Shown: piece by piece, positions 8,666 to 16,326 of the stretch
Layout of the letters: each line of letters starts with the position of its first letter
Position numbering within the stretch: position 1 is the stretch's first letter
Source: Gemmatimonadota bacterium
GTDB taxonomy: Bacteria > Gemmatimonadota > Gemmatimonadetes > Longimicrobiales > Gaopeijiaceae
Reading direction: 5' to 3'
DNA length: 64,000 bases
NCBI GenBank assembly: GCA_041390105.1
Contig: JAWKQO010000003.1
Span: 620,001 to 684,000 of the forward strand
Made by a program: the position numbers and the translations under genes
The notes under the pieces: model-generated
Seen by the model: the letters and a program-made list of their open reading frames with translations, nothing else
What the model was told of the DNA's origin: nothing
Database searches by the model: none

Positions 8666-8733
8666 CAGGCGCTCCCATTCGCCCCCCGGACCTTCGGAGG
8701 CCTCCCCCACCCGAGCCTCGGGCGACCCCGGTG

Positions 8734-8820
8734 ACCGGTTTGGCGCCGGTTCCCGGCGTTGCGTTCAGAGCCGCTCGTGGTGCGACGGCTCGGCAACCAG
8801 CAACGCCAGCCACCGGGAGG
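8734..8820 (+). promoter_or_regulatory. Structured 5' leader with alternative hairpins masking the ribosome site
   Basis: Three nested perfect stems lie just before the lipoprotein start: CCGGT 8746-8750 with ACCGG 8812-8816; GGCGTTGC 8755-8762 with GCAACGCC 8800-8807; GAGCCG 8768-8773 with CGGCTC 8786-8791. The outer stem runs into the GGGAGG ribosome site (8815-8820). CCGGT 8746-8750 can instead pair with ACCGG 8734-8738 (7-nt loop), which would free the ribosome site. This is the mutually exclusive pairing expected of a cis-regulatory RNA. I could not match it to a known riboswitch class. Confidence 0.45.
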
Positions 8821-8826
8821 CCTCCC

Positions 8827-9558
8827 ATGACCGCTTGGCCCGCGCACTCGATCGGCATCCACCCCCGCGCCCGTCGATGGACCCTTGCAGGCGCCTTCGT
8901 TCTCGCGTCCTTCGGGATCGGAGCGTGCTCGGACTCACCGCTCATTGCGGACTTCCTCAGCTTCGTCGGAGTACTCCAGTTGGACGGTGTCGACTTCCCC
9001 AATGCTACGCTCAGCTTCGTCGGCAGCGGTGGCACCTACGCGGGCACCACCGACGGGCAGGGACAGTTCCGGGTGGAGCTGCCTTCCGCGGGAACCTATG
9101 CGGTGCGCGTAGCCGGCGTCCCGGCGGCGGCGTGTCCAGACGGGAACGTAGACGCACGCGCGGGCGAGGTGCGGCTCGATGTGCGCTGCTACAGCCTCGA
9201 TGGCCCGGTGCAGATCCTGTTCACGGACGAGGGAAACACCTGTGGAAGCGGTGCCTGGCAGCCGGTCACCGTACCCTTCACCGTCATGAAGGGGGCTGTC
9301 AGCGGGGAACAGGCGCAGATCGGCTTCGTCGCGCCGGACGGCTTCACCGTGATGGGGGAATGGAACGCCGCGACACGGTCATTCAACGGGTCCGCCTCGG
9401 CGGTAGCCCCCAATGGACTGACGGTCACGGAGTCCTGGACCCTCCAACTCATCTACGAAGTGACCTCCGGCACGGCCGTGTTGAGGGGCTCCGCCGTCAA
9501 GGACTGGGTCCAATGCATCGAGCGGGCGGCGGTGGAGGTGTCGTTGGGAACCGCCTAG
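8827..9558 (+). CDS. Secreted lipoprotein with carboxypeptidase-regulatory-like domain
   Basis: A 243-aa product with a basic N-terminus, a hydrophobic stretch and a lipobox (FGIGAC, Cys about 34). Residues about 48-105 (LQLDGVDFPNATLSFVG, GTYAGTTDGQGQFRVELPSAGTYAVRV) match the beta-sandwich carboxypeptidase-regulatory-like/SdrD-B fold that decorates surface proteins. The C-terminal half is beta-rich and unassigned. ATG 8827 was chosen because GGGAGG lies 6 nt upstream and the signal peptide follows at once. The leader may be structured (see 8734-8820). Role unknown, perhaps surface adhesion or binding. Confidence 0.75.
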   Translation: MTAWPAHSIGIHPRARRWTLAGAFVLASFGIGACSDSPLIADFLSFVGVLQLDGVDFPNATLSFVGSGGTYAGTTDGQGQFRVELPSAGTYAVRVAGVPAAACPDGNVDARAGEVRLDVRCYSLDGPVQILFTDEGNTCGSGAWQPVTVPFTVMKGAVSGEQAQIGFVAPDGFTVMGEWNAATRSFNGSASAVAPNGLTVTESWTLQLIYEVTSGTAVLRGSAVKDWVQCIERAAVEVSLGTA

Positions 9559-9617
9559 AGCGGGCCTTGGACGGAAGCGGCGGCGTGGTGCGGGCAGGGA
9601 GGCGTCGCCACCCTCGG

Positions 9618-10781
9618 TCAAGCCTCACCTTTGGCCGACCCGTATCGCCTCCCCTTCCATTCGATTCGCGAACCCCGTACCCAGCTCCTGAACAGGATCC
9701 GCACCGTCATGGCCGCGCCCACGGGCGCGGCCAACCCGTAGATCCAGGGAATGCCGAAGCGCGCACTGGCCGCTCCCCAGAACAGCGCCACGAAGCCGAA
9801 GGCCGCGTAGGCCCATATGTGGAACGCCGGTCCACCCATTCCCGCGAGCGCGGCCGCCGCCGCCACCGCGGGCAGCACCCACAGCACCGTCTGCGTGAAC
9901 ACCGCGAGCGGGAGCAGAAACCGACCGAGCGGACTCGCCACCGATTGGCGACTGCCGGTCCACAGGTTCTTGGTCCATCCTTCCACGAGTCCGCTCAGCG
10001 AGCGGTACATGCGGGTGGCGAAACGACCGCGTGCTTCGCGCAGCAGGAACCCGTGCCCGGCCTTCACCAGCGTCTGGGCCAGACGGACGTCTTCGACCAC
10101 CTCCGCCTTGACCGCACGGTGCCCGTCGATGGCGTCGTAGACCTCGCGACGCACCAGGATGAACTGCCCGTTGGCGATCGCCAGATCCCAGCGCGCTGGA
10201 TCGGAGAGCGGTCGAGCGTAGAGCTTCCGCAGGTTGGGATAACGCCCGGCGATCAGCACGAAGATCTGGGGCTGCACCACGCGCTCCCAGAACGTCTCTG
10301 TGCGCTGATCTCCGAGCAGCGTAAGCGCATCCGCCCCACTGGCCGCCAGTTCGTGGACCGCATCTGCCAGCAAGCCGGGACCGTGCCAGGTGTCCGCGTC
10401 GGTGAAGAGCAGCAGCTCACCCCTCGCCTGCTCCGCGCCTTGCCAGCACGCCCAGGGCTTTCCGAACCAGCCGCCCGGAAGCGGGCGGCCCTCGATCAGC
10501 CGCAGCCGGGGATCCGCGCCGAACGTCCGCACCTTGTCCGCGGTGTCGTCGGTGCTGCGGTCGTCCACCACGATCACCTCGACATTCGGATAGTGGGTCG
10601 CGAGCAGGCTCGCCACGCACTCTTCGATGCTGACGGACTCGTTGCGCGCCGGAACGATCACGCTCACCGACGGCGCCGGAGCGCCTGGCGCTGCACCGGC
10701 GAGGCGCTCGGGATCACGAAGGCGCAGCGCGCTCACCACCCCCACCAGGATCCAGGGGAGAAGCGCCAGGAGGATGCTCAC
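9618..10781 (-). CDS. Family 2 glycosyltransferase, membrane-anchored (HpnB/CrtQ-like)
   Basis: A 387-aa GT2 enzyme. An N-terminal helix (VSILLALLPWILVGVVSALR) is followed by the GT-A domain: SVIVPARNES, VDDRSTDDT (nucleotide-binding Asp pair), LLLFTDADT (DxD-type metal site), EDVRLAQTL (catalytic ED) and W in VEGWTKNLW (QxxRW-like position). Three or four C-terminal transmembrane helices follow. The PGGWFGKPWACWQG segment resembles the hopanoid-associated HpnB and the carotenoid glycosyltransferase CrtQ. Lipid-linked acceptors are therefore likely, but no hopanoid or carotenoid genes are nearby. GTG 10781 was preferred because the membrane helix starts there. The gene converges with the lipoprotein gene on its left. 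Confidence 0.85.
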   Translation of the reverse strand: MSILLALLPWILVGVVSALRLRDPERLAGAAPGAPAPSVSVIVPARNESVSIEECVASLLATHYPNVEVIVVDDRSTDDTADKVRTFGADPRLRLIEGRPLPGGWFGKPWACWQGAEQARGELLLFTDADTWHGPGLLADAVHELAASGADALTLLGDQRTETFWERVVQPQIFVLIAGRYPNLRKLYARPLSDPARWDLAIANGQFILVRREVYDAIDGHRAVKAEVVEDVRLAQTLVKAGHGFLLREARGRFATRMYRSLSGLVEGWTKNLWTGSRQSVASPLGRFLLPLAVFTQTVLWVLPAVAAAAALAGMGGPAFHIWAYAAFGFVALFWGAASARFGIPWIYGLAAPVGAAMTVRILFRSWVRGSRIEWKGRRYGSAKGEA

Positions 10782-10833
10782 CCGCCGGCCCCTGGCACAT
10801 GGGGGCGGGGCAGGGAGCGCGCTCGCGCTGCGC

Positions 10834-11154
10834 TCACTCGCTCTTGCGGGTCCAACGATCGCTGTCGCGCACCCGGTACTTCTCCAGCACACGCGACAGG
10901 GCGTCGCTCAGGTCGATGCCCTGCGAGTTGGCGAGCGTGATCAACACGAAGAGCACGTCGCCCAACTCCAGGGCCAGATCCTGTTCCTCCTCGTCCGCGC
11001 GCTTGGGCTTGTGTCCGAACCGGTGGTTCAGCTCTCGCCCCAACTCACCCACCTCCTCGATCAAACGAGCGAGGTTGGCGAGCGGCGGCCAATAGCCCTC
11101 CTCGAACTGGGAGATCCAGGCGTCCACCTGCCGTTGGGCTTCAGTCAGATCCAC
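10834..11154 (-). CDS. MazG-like nucleotide pyrophosphohydrolase
   Basis: A 106-aa all-alpha NTP pyrophosphatase of the MazG superfamily, short single-domain type. The metal site is spread over EEVGELGRELNHR (ExxE) and ELGDVLFVLITLAN (ExxD). Family members hydrolyse (d)NTPs to NMPs for nucleotide-pool cleaning. The start is uncertain: GTG 11154 (VDLTEAQRQVDAWI) gives normal family length and has GGAG 9 nt upstream. The same frame stays open through the upstream 18-bp repeats, so an N-terminal extension of period six residues (WERASG) is possible. It lies between the oxidoreductase and glycosyltransferase genes on the same strand. Confidence 0.85.
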   Translation of the reverse strand: MDLTEAQRQVDAWISQFEEGYWPPLANLARLIEEVGELGRELNHRFGHKPKRADEEEQDLALELGDVLFVLITLANSQGIDLSDALSRVLEKYRVRDSDRWTRKSE

Positions 11155-11159
11155 TTGAG

Positions 11160-11249
11160 CACGCTCCGTTCCGCGCGCACGCTCCCTTCCACTCGCACGC
11201 TCCCATCCACTCGCACGCTCCCATCCACCCGCTGGCTCCCTTCCACTCA
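11160..11249. repeat. Five tandem 18-bp repeats
   Basis: Five consecutive 18-bp units start at 11160, 11178, 11196, 11214 and 11232. Units three and four differ at one base (CACGCTCCCATCCACTCG versus CACGCTCCCATCCACCCG), and the outer units diverge progressively. The array fills the gap between the MDR oxidoreductase stop (11247) and the MazG-like start (11154), leaving about 5 bp on the MazG side. On the minus strand each unit carries a GGGAGCGTG-like Shine-Dalgarno/GTG combination, and the period is a whole number of codons. Confidence 0.9.
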
Positions 11250-12281
11250 GTCGTCTTCCGGTATCAGGACGATCTTCCCGAACACGTGGCCTGCTTCCAG
11301 CGTCTCGTGGGCAGCGCGGGCCTCGCGGAGCGGAAGCACGTCGTGGATGACCGGTGACAGCTCCCCGCGGAACACCAGATCCATCACGCGACGGAAGTCG
11401 GCGGGCGTCCCCATGGTGCTCCCCAGAATCGACAGCTGCTTCCAGAACACGAGCGGGATGGAGGTCGCTCCCTCGGGGCCCGTGGTTCCGCCGTAGGTCA
11501 CCAGTCTCCCGTAGGGGGCCAGCGCCCGCAGCAGATCGGGCCAGAGCGCCTGCCCCACCGAGTCCAGCACCACGTCCACGCCGCGCTTGCCGGTTTCGGC
11601 CCAGAGGGCCTTGCCCCACGGACCCTCCAGACGGTCGAAGACCACGTGCGCCCCCAGCGCGCGCACCCGCTCCACGCTGTCGCCGCCACTGGTGACCACG
11701 AACACCTGCGCGCCCGCCCGCCGAGCGATCTGGATGGCCGCCGTGGATACGCCGCCGGACCCTCCGGTGATCAGCACCCGCTCTCCGGGCTGGAGCCGGG
11801 CGCGCGCCAGCAGTGCGTGCCAGGCGGTGACGAACACCAGCCCGGCCGCCGCGGCCCTCTGGAAGGGCACGCCCTCGGGCAGGGCCATGAGGTTGGCAGC
11901 GGGAACGACCACCGACTCCGCGAATCCGCCCCAGCAGTGCTCCCCCAGGACCGCGAAGGGTCGTGCCGGAAGCGCACCGCCCGGCGCCGGGGTGTCGTAC
12001 CAGTCATAGTCGAGGGAGGGGTCGACCACGACGCGGCTCCCCACCTCGATGCCCTCGACGCCCGGGCCCAGGGCCTCGACCTCGCCCGCGACGTCGGACC
12101 CCCCCACGTGCGGCAGGGGGATGGCGACAGGCAGACCACGCCGGACCCAGAGGTCCAGGTGGTTGAGGGATGCGGCGCGCACCCGCACGCGCACCTGGCC
12201 GGCCCCGGGCTGCGGCGTGGGCACGGGCCCGAACTCGACGACCTCGGGACCCCCGTGGCGGCGGAAGAAGGCAGCGTTCAC
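11247..12281 (-). CDS. MDR-superfamily alcohol dehydrogenase/quinone oxidoreductase
   Basis: A 344-aa medium-chain dehydrogenase/reductase with an N-terminal GroES-like domain (VRVRAASLNHLDLWVRRG, HVGGSDVAGEVEALGPGV) and a Rossmann domain (VLITGGSGGVSTAAIQIARRAGA). The GHE zinc motif of true alcohol dehydrogenases is replaced by GSD, as in quinone oxidoreductases, while GEHCWGGFAESVVVP resembles zinc-type members. The family is therefore clear and the chemistry is not: either a zinc-independent enoyl/quinone reductase or an atypical dehydrogenase. It is first in a leftward group with the MazG-like gene and perhaps the glycosyltransferase. A 134-bp divergent spacer separates it from the gene at 12416. 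Confidence 0.88.
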   Translation of the reverse strand: MNAAFFRRHGGPEVVEFGPVPTPQPGAGQVRVRVRAASLNHLDLWVRRGLPVAIPLPHVGGSDVAGEVEALGPGVEGIEVGSRVVVDPSLDYDWYDTPAPGGALPARPFAVLGEHCWGGFAESVVVPAANLMALPEGVPFQRAAAAGLVFVTAWHALLARARLQPGERVLITGGSGGVSTAAIQIARRAGAQVFVVTSGGDSVERVRALGAHVVFDRLEGPWGKALWAETGKRGVDVVLDSVGQALWPDLLRALAPYGRLVTYGGTTGPEGATSIPLVFWKQLSILGSTMGTPADFRRVMDLVFRGELSPVIHDVLPLREARAAHETLEAGHVFGKIVLIPEDD

Positions 12282-12415
12282 GCGAAGACTCTACCGCGCA
12301 GCGGCGGGTCGCGTCCACCGCCCGGCGCCGGAGGCGACGCCGCCGGTGTCCGTCCCCGCTGTACGAGTCCGGCCTGGGGTGCCCCCGCGCTCCAGCGACC
12401 TGCTAGGTTTGGCGT

Positions 12416-12775
12416 ATGGCCGCGAAGTTCGAAACGAACGGACGGGGCGACCTGCCCGACGGGACCCTGGCGGGCTACCTGGACGTCCACAGCCGCCCCC
12501 CCTCCTTCGAGGGGCCGGACGGGCACCCCTACACCGTGTCCATCGAGGTCGAGCGCGTCGGAGACCTGAAGACACCGTACGTGGGGTACCTCGTCTTCCC
12601 GCGCTGGGCCGACGCCGGGTTGGGCGTGATCGGCCATGTCGAGACGCCCAGCCTCGTCCAGGGCAGCTCGCGGCGGGCCGTCGAGGAGGCGTTGGGGCGC
12701 TTGCAGCTGGTCCACGTGAAGGAGCTGCTGAACGACGCCGTCGCCCGAGAGCACTCCGAGTCCTCCGAGCCCTGA
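12416..12775 (+). CDS. Conserved hypothetical protein
   Basis: I do not recognise this 119-aa soluble protein. It has no signal peptide or membrane helix and is rich in short predicted strands (PYTVSIEVERVGD, YVGYLVFPRWAD) followed by a helix (SRRAVEEALGRLQLVHVKELL). The mix of strands and one helix suggests a small alpha/beta fold. It sits 19 bp upstream of the proline dehydrogenase gene on the same strand and is probably co-transcribed with it and queE. Confidence 0.75.
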   Translation: MAAKFETNGRGDLPDGTLAGYLDVHSRPPSFEGPDGHPYTVSIEVERVGDLKTPYVGYLVFPRWADAGLGVIGHVETPSLVQGSSRRAVEEALGRLQLVHVKELLNDAVAREHSESSEP

Positions 12776-12794
12776 CCCCTGAACCCCGAAGACC

Positions 12795-13754
12795 GTGCTG
12801 CGAGAGAGCCTGCTGTTCCTGAGTGAGTCCGCTGTGGCCAAGCGTCTGCTCACCGGCACCCCCCTTACGCGGGGGATGAGCCGTCGCTTCGTGGCCGGGG
12901 AGACGGTGGCGGAGTTGGCGGAGGCGCTCGCAGCCGCCAACGCCGAAGGTCTGGTGGCCACGGCCAATTACCTCGGCGAGTCGGTGCACGACGAGACCAA
13001 CGCGCGGGCCGCGGCAGACCGCTACCTCGAGGTGCTGGACCGGATCGCCGACCGCAACCTGGACGCCAACGTCTCCCTCAAGTTCACGCAGATGGGCCAG
13101 GACATCTCGGAGGCGTTCCTCCGGGACAACCTGGGCCGGGTGCTGGAGCGGGCGCGGGCCGCGGACACGTTCGTGCGCTTCGACATGGAGTCGTCCGCCT
13201 ACACGCAGCGCACGCTGGATGCGTTCGAGTCTTTGTGGACCGAGGGGTGGCGCAACATCGGGGTGGTGCTGCAGTCGTACCTGCGGCGCACCCAGCAGGA
13301 CGTGGAGCGCATGGTCGCGCTGGGAGCACGCGTGCGTCTCTGCAAGGGCGCCTATGCCGAGCCCGCCAAGGTGGCCTTCCAGGAGCGGGACGAGGTGCGT
13401 GCCAGCTTCGTACAGGCCATGAAGACGCTGCTGTCCCAGGGCCACTATCCCGCCATCGCCACCCACGACGATGCCATGATCGAGGCCACGCTCGACCACG
13501 CGAGGGCGGAGGGGATCGGCACGGAGCGCTTCGAGTTCCAGATGCTGTACGGAGTGCGCCGCGATCTGCAGAAGCAGCTCGTGCAGCAAGGCTACACGGT
13601 GCGCGTGTACGTGCCCTTCGGCGAAGCCTGGTACCCCTACCTCATGCGCAGGCTGGCCGAACGTCCCGCCAACGTGGTGTTCCTGGCCGGCAGCGTGGTG
13701 CGGGAGTCCCCACTGGGCGCTGTGTTCGGCGGCAACGGCCAGGCCGGTGCATGA
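12795..13754 (+). CDS. Proline dehydrogenase
   Basis: FAD-dependent oxidation of proline to pyrroline-5-carboxylate, the first step of proline catabolism. The 319-aa monofunctional enzyme (TIM barrel, no DNA-binding or P5CDH domain) carries the family landmarks NVSLKFTQMG, FVRFDMESSAYTQ, VVLQSYLRRT, RLCKGAYAEP, PAIATHDD, FEFQMLYGVR and the C-terminal RVYVPFGEAWYPYLMRRLAERP with its substrate-binding Arg pair. The start is GTG at 12795. The last four bases form ATGA with the queE start. In a window rich in peptidases it fits use of peptide-derived proline. A P5C dehydrogenase is not present here. Confidence 0.95.
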   Translation: MLRESLLFLSESAVAKRLLTGTPLTRGMSRRFVAGETVAELAEALAAANAEGLVATANYLGESVHDETNARAAADRYLEVLDRIADRNLDANVSLKFTQMGQDISEAFLRDNLGRVLERARAADTFVRFDMESSAYTQRTLDAFESLWTEGWRNIGVVLQSYLRRTQQDVERMVALGARVRLCKGAYAEPAKVAFQERDEVRASFVQAMKTLLSQGHYPAIATHDDAMIEATLDHARAEGIGTERFEFQMLYGVRRDLQKQLVQQGYTVRVYVPFGEAWYPYLMRRLAERPANVVFLAGSVVRESPLGAVFGGNGQAGA

Positions 13755-14476
13755 GTACTGCAGCGCTCGCGCCGGACACGCCGGCCCAGCGCGGTTTCCT
13801 CCGGGTCACCGAGATCTTCCATTCGATCCAGGGAGAATCGACCTGGGCGGGATTGCCGTGCGTGTTCGTGCGACTGACCGGTTGCCCGTTGCGCTGCGTC
13901 TGGTGTGACACCGAGTACGCCTTCCACGGCGGCACTCGCATGACGTTCGACGAGATCCGTGCGCAGGTGGCACGTTTCGGCACGCGCCTGGTGGAGGTGA
14001 CGGGTGGTGAGCCGCTCGCGCACCCGGGCGCGTTCGAGCTCGTGCATTCCCTGCTCCAGGATGGCTACACCGTTCTGGTGGAGACGTCGGGTGCGGTGGA
14101 CGTCGCGCCGCTCGACTCGCGCGCGCACAAGATCATGGATCTCAAGTGTCCAGGCTCCGGAGAGAGCGCGAAGAACCTCTGGTCCAACCTGGATCACCTG
14201 ACGGAGCGCGACGAGATCAAGTTCGTGGTGGCCGACCTGGACGACCTGACCTGGGCCGAGCGCACGGTGCGCCAGCACGGCCTCGACCGGGCCGTCCGGG
14301 AAGGCCGACTGGGTGGGCTTCTGGTCTCCCCGGTGTGGGACCGGGTCCGGCCCGACGGAGAAGGCAGCCCCTTCCTCGAGTCCCTGGCCGAGCGCGTGCT
14401 GGCGTCCGGTCTTCCCCTGCGGCTCCAGCTCCAGCTCCACAAGTCGATCTGGGGCGCCGCCACCCAGGGCGTATGA
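13751..14476 (+). CDS. queE: 7-carboxy-7-deazaguanine synthase QueE
   Basis: Radical-SAM enzyme converting 6-carboxytetrahydropterin to 7-carboxy-7-deazaguanine in queuosine biosynthesis. The 241-aa protein shows FHSIQGEST at the N-terminus (substrate loop), the cluster motif TGCPLRCVWCDTEYAF (CxxxCxxC, the QueE version) and VEVTGGEPL (SAM-binding GGEP). DLKCPGSGES and KFVVADLDDLTWAE complete the barrel. ATG 13751 overlaps the proline dehydrogenase stop, so the two are translationally coupled, although their functions are unrelated as far as known. QueG is encoded at 1.05-2.2 kb on the other strand. Confidence 0.95.
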   Translation: MSTAALAPDTPAQRGFLRVTEIFHSIQGESTWAGLPCVFVRLTGCPLRCVWCDTEYAFHGGTRMTFDEIRAQVARFGTRLVEVTGGEPLAHPGAFELVHSLLQDGYTVLVETSGAVDVAPLDSRAHKIMDLKCPGSGESAKNLWSNLDHLTERDEIKFVVADLDDLTWAERTVRQHGLDRAVREGRLGGLLVSPVWDRVRPDGEGSPFLESLAERVLASGLPLRLQLQLHKSIWGAATQGV

Positions 14477-14577
14477 GCCCGGGAGGAGGGCAGGCCGGCC
14501 GCAGGGGCGCGCGTCTTGCATCCGCGCCACACCGTCCGCCGAACCAGGAACACCGCGGCCCCCCGGCCGAGAACGCC

Positions 14578-15192
14578 ATGCACGTCCAGACTGTCGATCA
14601 ACGCCTTCGCGAGGTGGGCTCCCCGTTGAGCCCCGCCAGCCTGGCGGCCGATCTCCGCCGCAGCCCCGCTCCGCGCGGGGAAGCGGCCGTGGCTCTGGTT
14701 CTGCGCCCCACCGCCGCCGACCTGGAGTTCCTGCTGGTCAAGCGGGCCGAGAACACACGGGACCCGTGGTCAGGCCACATGGCGCTGCCGGGTGGTCGCC
14801 GGGATGCCAACGACCCCAACCTGGTGGCCACGGCCATCCGGGAGACGGCCGAGGAAACCCACATCCTCCTCGACTCCACCTGGACCCTGGGTCGGCTGGA
14901 GGCGCTCTCGCCGCAGACCCGGCGACTGCCGACCCTGGACATCCACCCCTTCGTGTTCGCGGCACCCGGTGGCACCGAGGCCGTACCCGAGAACCGGGAG
15001 ATCGCCTCCGTGCACTGGGTCCGGGTGAGCGACCTGCTCGATCCCTCCCTGCACCGCACCGTCGAGATCCCGCTGATCGGGTCCGTGCGCGAGTTCCCGG
15101 CGTACGAGCTGGACGGCCAGGTGGTCTGGGGGCTGACCTATCGTATCCTGCGCAACTTCATCCGCGGGTACCCGGGCGCCCTCCAGCCCTGA
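14578..15192 (+). CDS. Nudix hydrolase, CoA pyrophosphatase-like
   Basis: A 204-aa Nudix protein. The box GGRRDANDPNLVATAIRETA plus EETHI deviates from the canonical pattern: Asp replaces the first Glu and His replaces the final Gly, while the metal-binding REtaEE core is intact. The preceding VKRAENTRDPWSGHMALPGG resembles the extra motif of NudL-type CoA pyrophosphatases (residues before PGG), so CoA or acyl-CoA derivatives are the likeliest substrates. ATG 14578 gives normal family length, and the stretch before it is proline-rich noise. Its stop lies 3 bp from the convergent PD40 gene. Confidence 0.85.
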   Translation: MHVQTVDQRLREVGSPLSPASLAADLRRSPAPRGEAAVALVLRPTAADLEFLLVKRAENTRDPWSGHMALPGGRRDANDPNLVATAIRETAEETHILLDSTWTLGRLEALSPQTRRLPTLDIHPFVFAAPGGTEAVPENREIASVHWVRVSDLLDPSLHRTVEIPLIGSVREFPAYELDGQVVWGLTYRILRNFIRGYPGALQP

Positions 15193-15195
15193 GCG

Positions 15196-16326
15196 TCAGG
15201 GTGTATCCACCCACTCCGCGATGAAGACGTTGGTCTCGCCTTCCATCGCATTGAAGCGGTTCGATCCCCACACCAGATAGCGTCCATCGGGGCTGAACAC
15301 CGGGAAGCCGTCGAACTCGGGCGTGTAGGTGATCCGCTCCATCCCGCTGCCGTCCAGCCCCACCATATAGAGGTCGAACTCGCGTCCCTGCGGATCGCCC
15401 CGGTTCGAGCTGAAGATGATCTTGTCGCCATCCGGGTGCCAATACGGTCCGAAGTTGGCGCCCCCTTCATGCGTGATCTGCCGCTTGTTGGAGCCGTCCG
15501 CATCCATCACCCACAGCTCCAGCACGGAGGGCCGGATCAGCCCCTCTGCCAGCAGAGAGCGATAGTCCCCCAGCGCCTCCGGCTCCTCGGGATAGTGGGC
15601 GCGCCATACGATCTGCGAACCGTCCGGCGAGTAGAACGCGCCCCCGTCGTACCCTTCGCGGTCCGTCAGGCGCACCACGTCGGTGCCGTCCAGGTTCATC
15701 GAGTAGAGATCGAGATCGCCGTCCCGCACGCTGGTGAAGACGATGCGGTCGCCCTTGGGCGAGATGGTGGCCTCGGCGTCGTACCCGGGCGTGTTCGTGA
15801 GGCGCGTCAGCTCCTCCGTCTGCAGATCACGGATCCAGATGTCGTAGTCCGGATAGACCGCCCAGACGTATCCGCGCGAGAAATCGGGCGGCGCCGGACA
15901 GGCGTCTCCTTGGGCGTGGGTCGAGGCGAAGAGGACCTTGTCGCCGGCGGGGAAGAAGTACGAGCAGGTGGTGCGGCCCGTCCCCGTGCTGATGTGGCGG
16001 CGGTCGCCCCCGCTCAGGTCCATCGAGTAGATCTGGTCGCAGACCGTGGGGTCGGGGCCGTCCGTCCGGGGCGTGCTCTGGAACGTCAGCCGCGTGCCGT
16101 CGAACGAGAAGTAGGCCTCGGCATTCTGGCCCTCGAACGTGAGCTGCCGGACGTGGGTCAGGTGGGTTTCCCGGGGGTCCTTGAGCTCCTGCGCGGCGCT
16201 CGCCCCACCCCCGGCCCCGGCGGAGGGATCGTCCGCCCCTCCGGGGGGTTGAGAGTCTGCGGGTGCGCACGCACCCGCCAGCACCACGAAGGTCAGAGCA
16301 CCCGCAGAAAGAAGCGTTCGATTCAT
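15196..16326 (-). CDS. TolB/PD40-type beta-propeller lipoprotein
   Basis: A 376-aa lipoprotein: MNRTLLSAGALTFVVLAGAC gives a clear signal peptide and lipobox, followed by an Ala/Gly/Pro linker and six to seven PD40/WD40-like blades. Typical blade phrases are YFSFDGTRLTF, ISPKGDRIVFTSVRDG, YSPDGSQIVW, WHPDGDKIIFSSNRG and FSPDGRYLVWGSNR, each ended by an LDG-like turn (NLDGTDVVRLTD). Such propellers act as binding scaffolds in the periplasm or on the surface. The start codon at 16326 shares two bases with the start of the divergent M28 gene. Confidence 0.88.
   Translation of the reverse strand: MNRTLLSAGALTFVVLAGACAPADSQPPGGADDPSAGAGGGASAAQELKDPRETHLTHVRQLTFEGQNAEAYFSFDGTRLTFQSTPRTDGPDPTVCDQIYSMDLSGGDRRHISTGTGRTTCSYFFPAGDKVLFASTHAQGDACPAPPDFSRGYVWAVYPDYDIWIRDLQTEELTRLTNTPGYDAEATISPKGDRIVFTSVRDGDLDLYSMNLDGTDVVRLTDREGYDGGAFYSPDGSQIVWRAHYPEEPEALGDYRSLLAEGLIRPSVLELWVMDADGSNKRQITHEGGANFGPYWHPDGDKIIFSSNRGDPQGREFDLYMVGLDGSGMERITYTPEFDGFPVFSPDGRYLVWGSNRFNAMEGETNVFIAEWVDTP

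Noticed and set aside
8734..8826. A known riboswitch class (SAM, c-di-GMP, cobalamin)
   Set aside because: The nested stems do not carry the conserved loop sequences of any class I can recall, so I list it only as a structured leader.
11160..11249. CRISPR-like repeats
   Set aside because: The 18-bp units are contiguous, with no unique spacers, and no cas genes are present.
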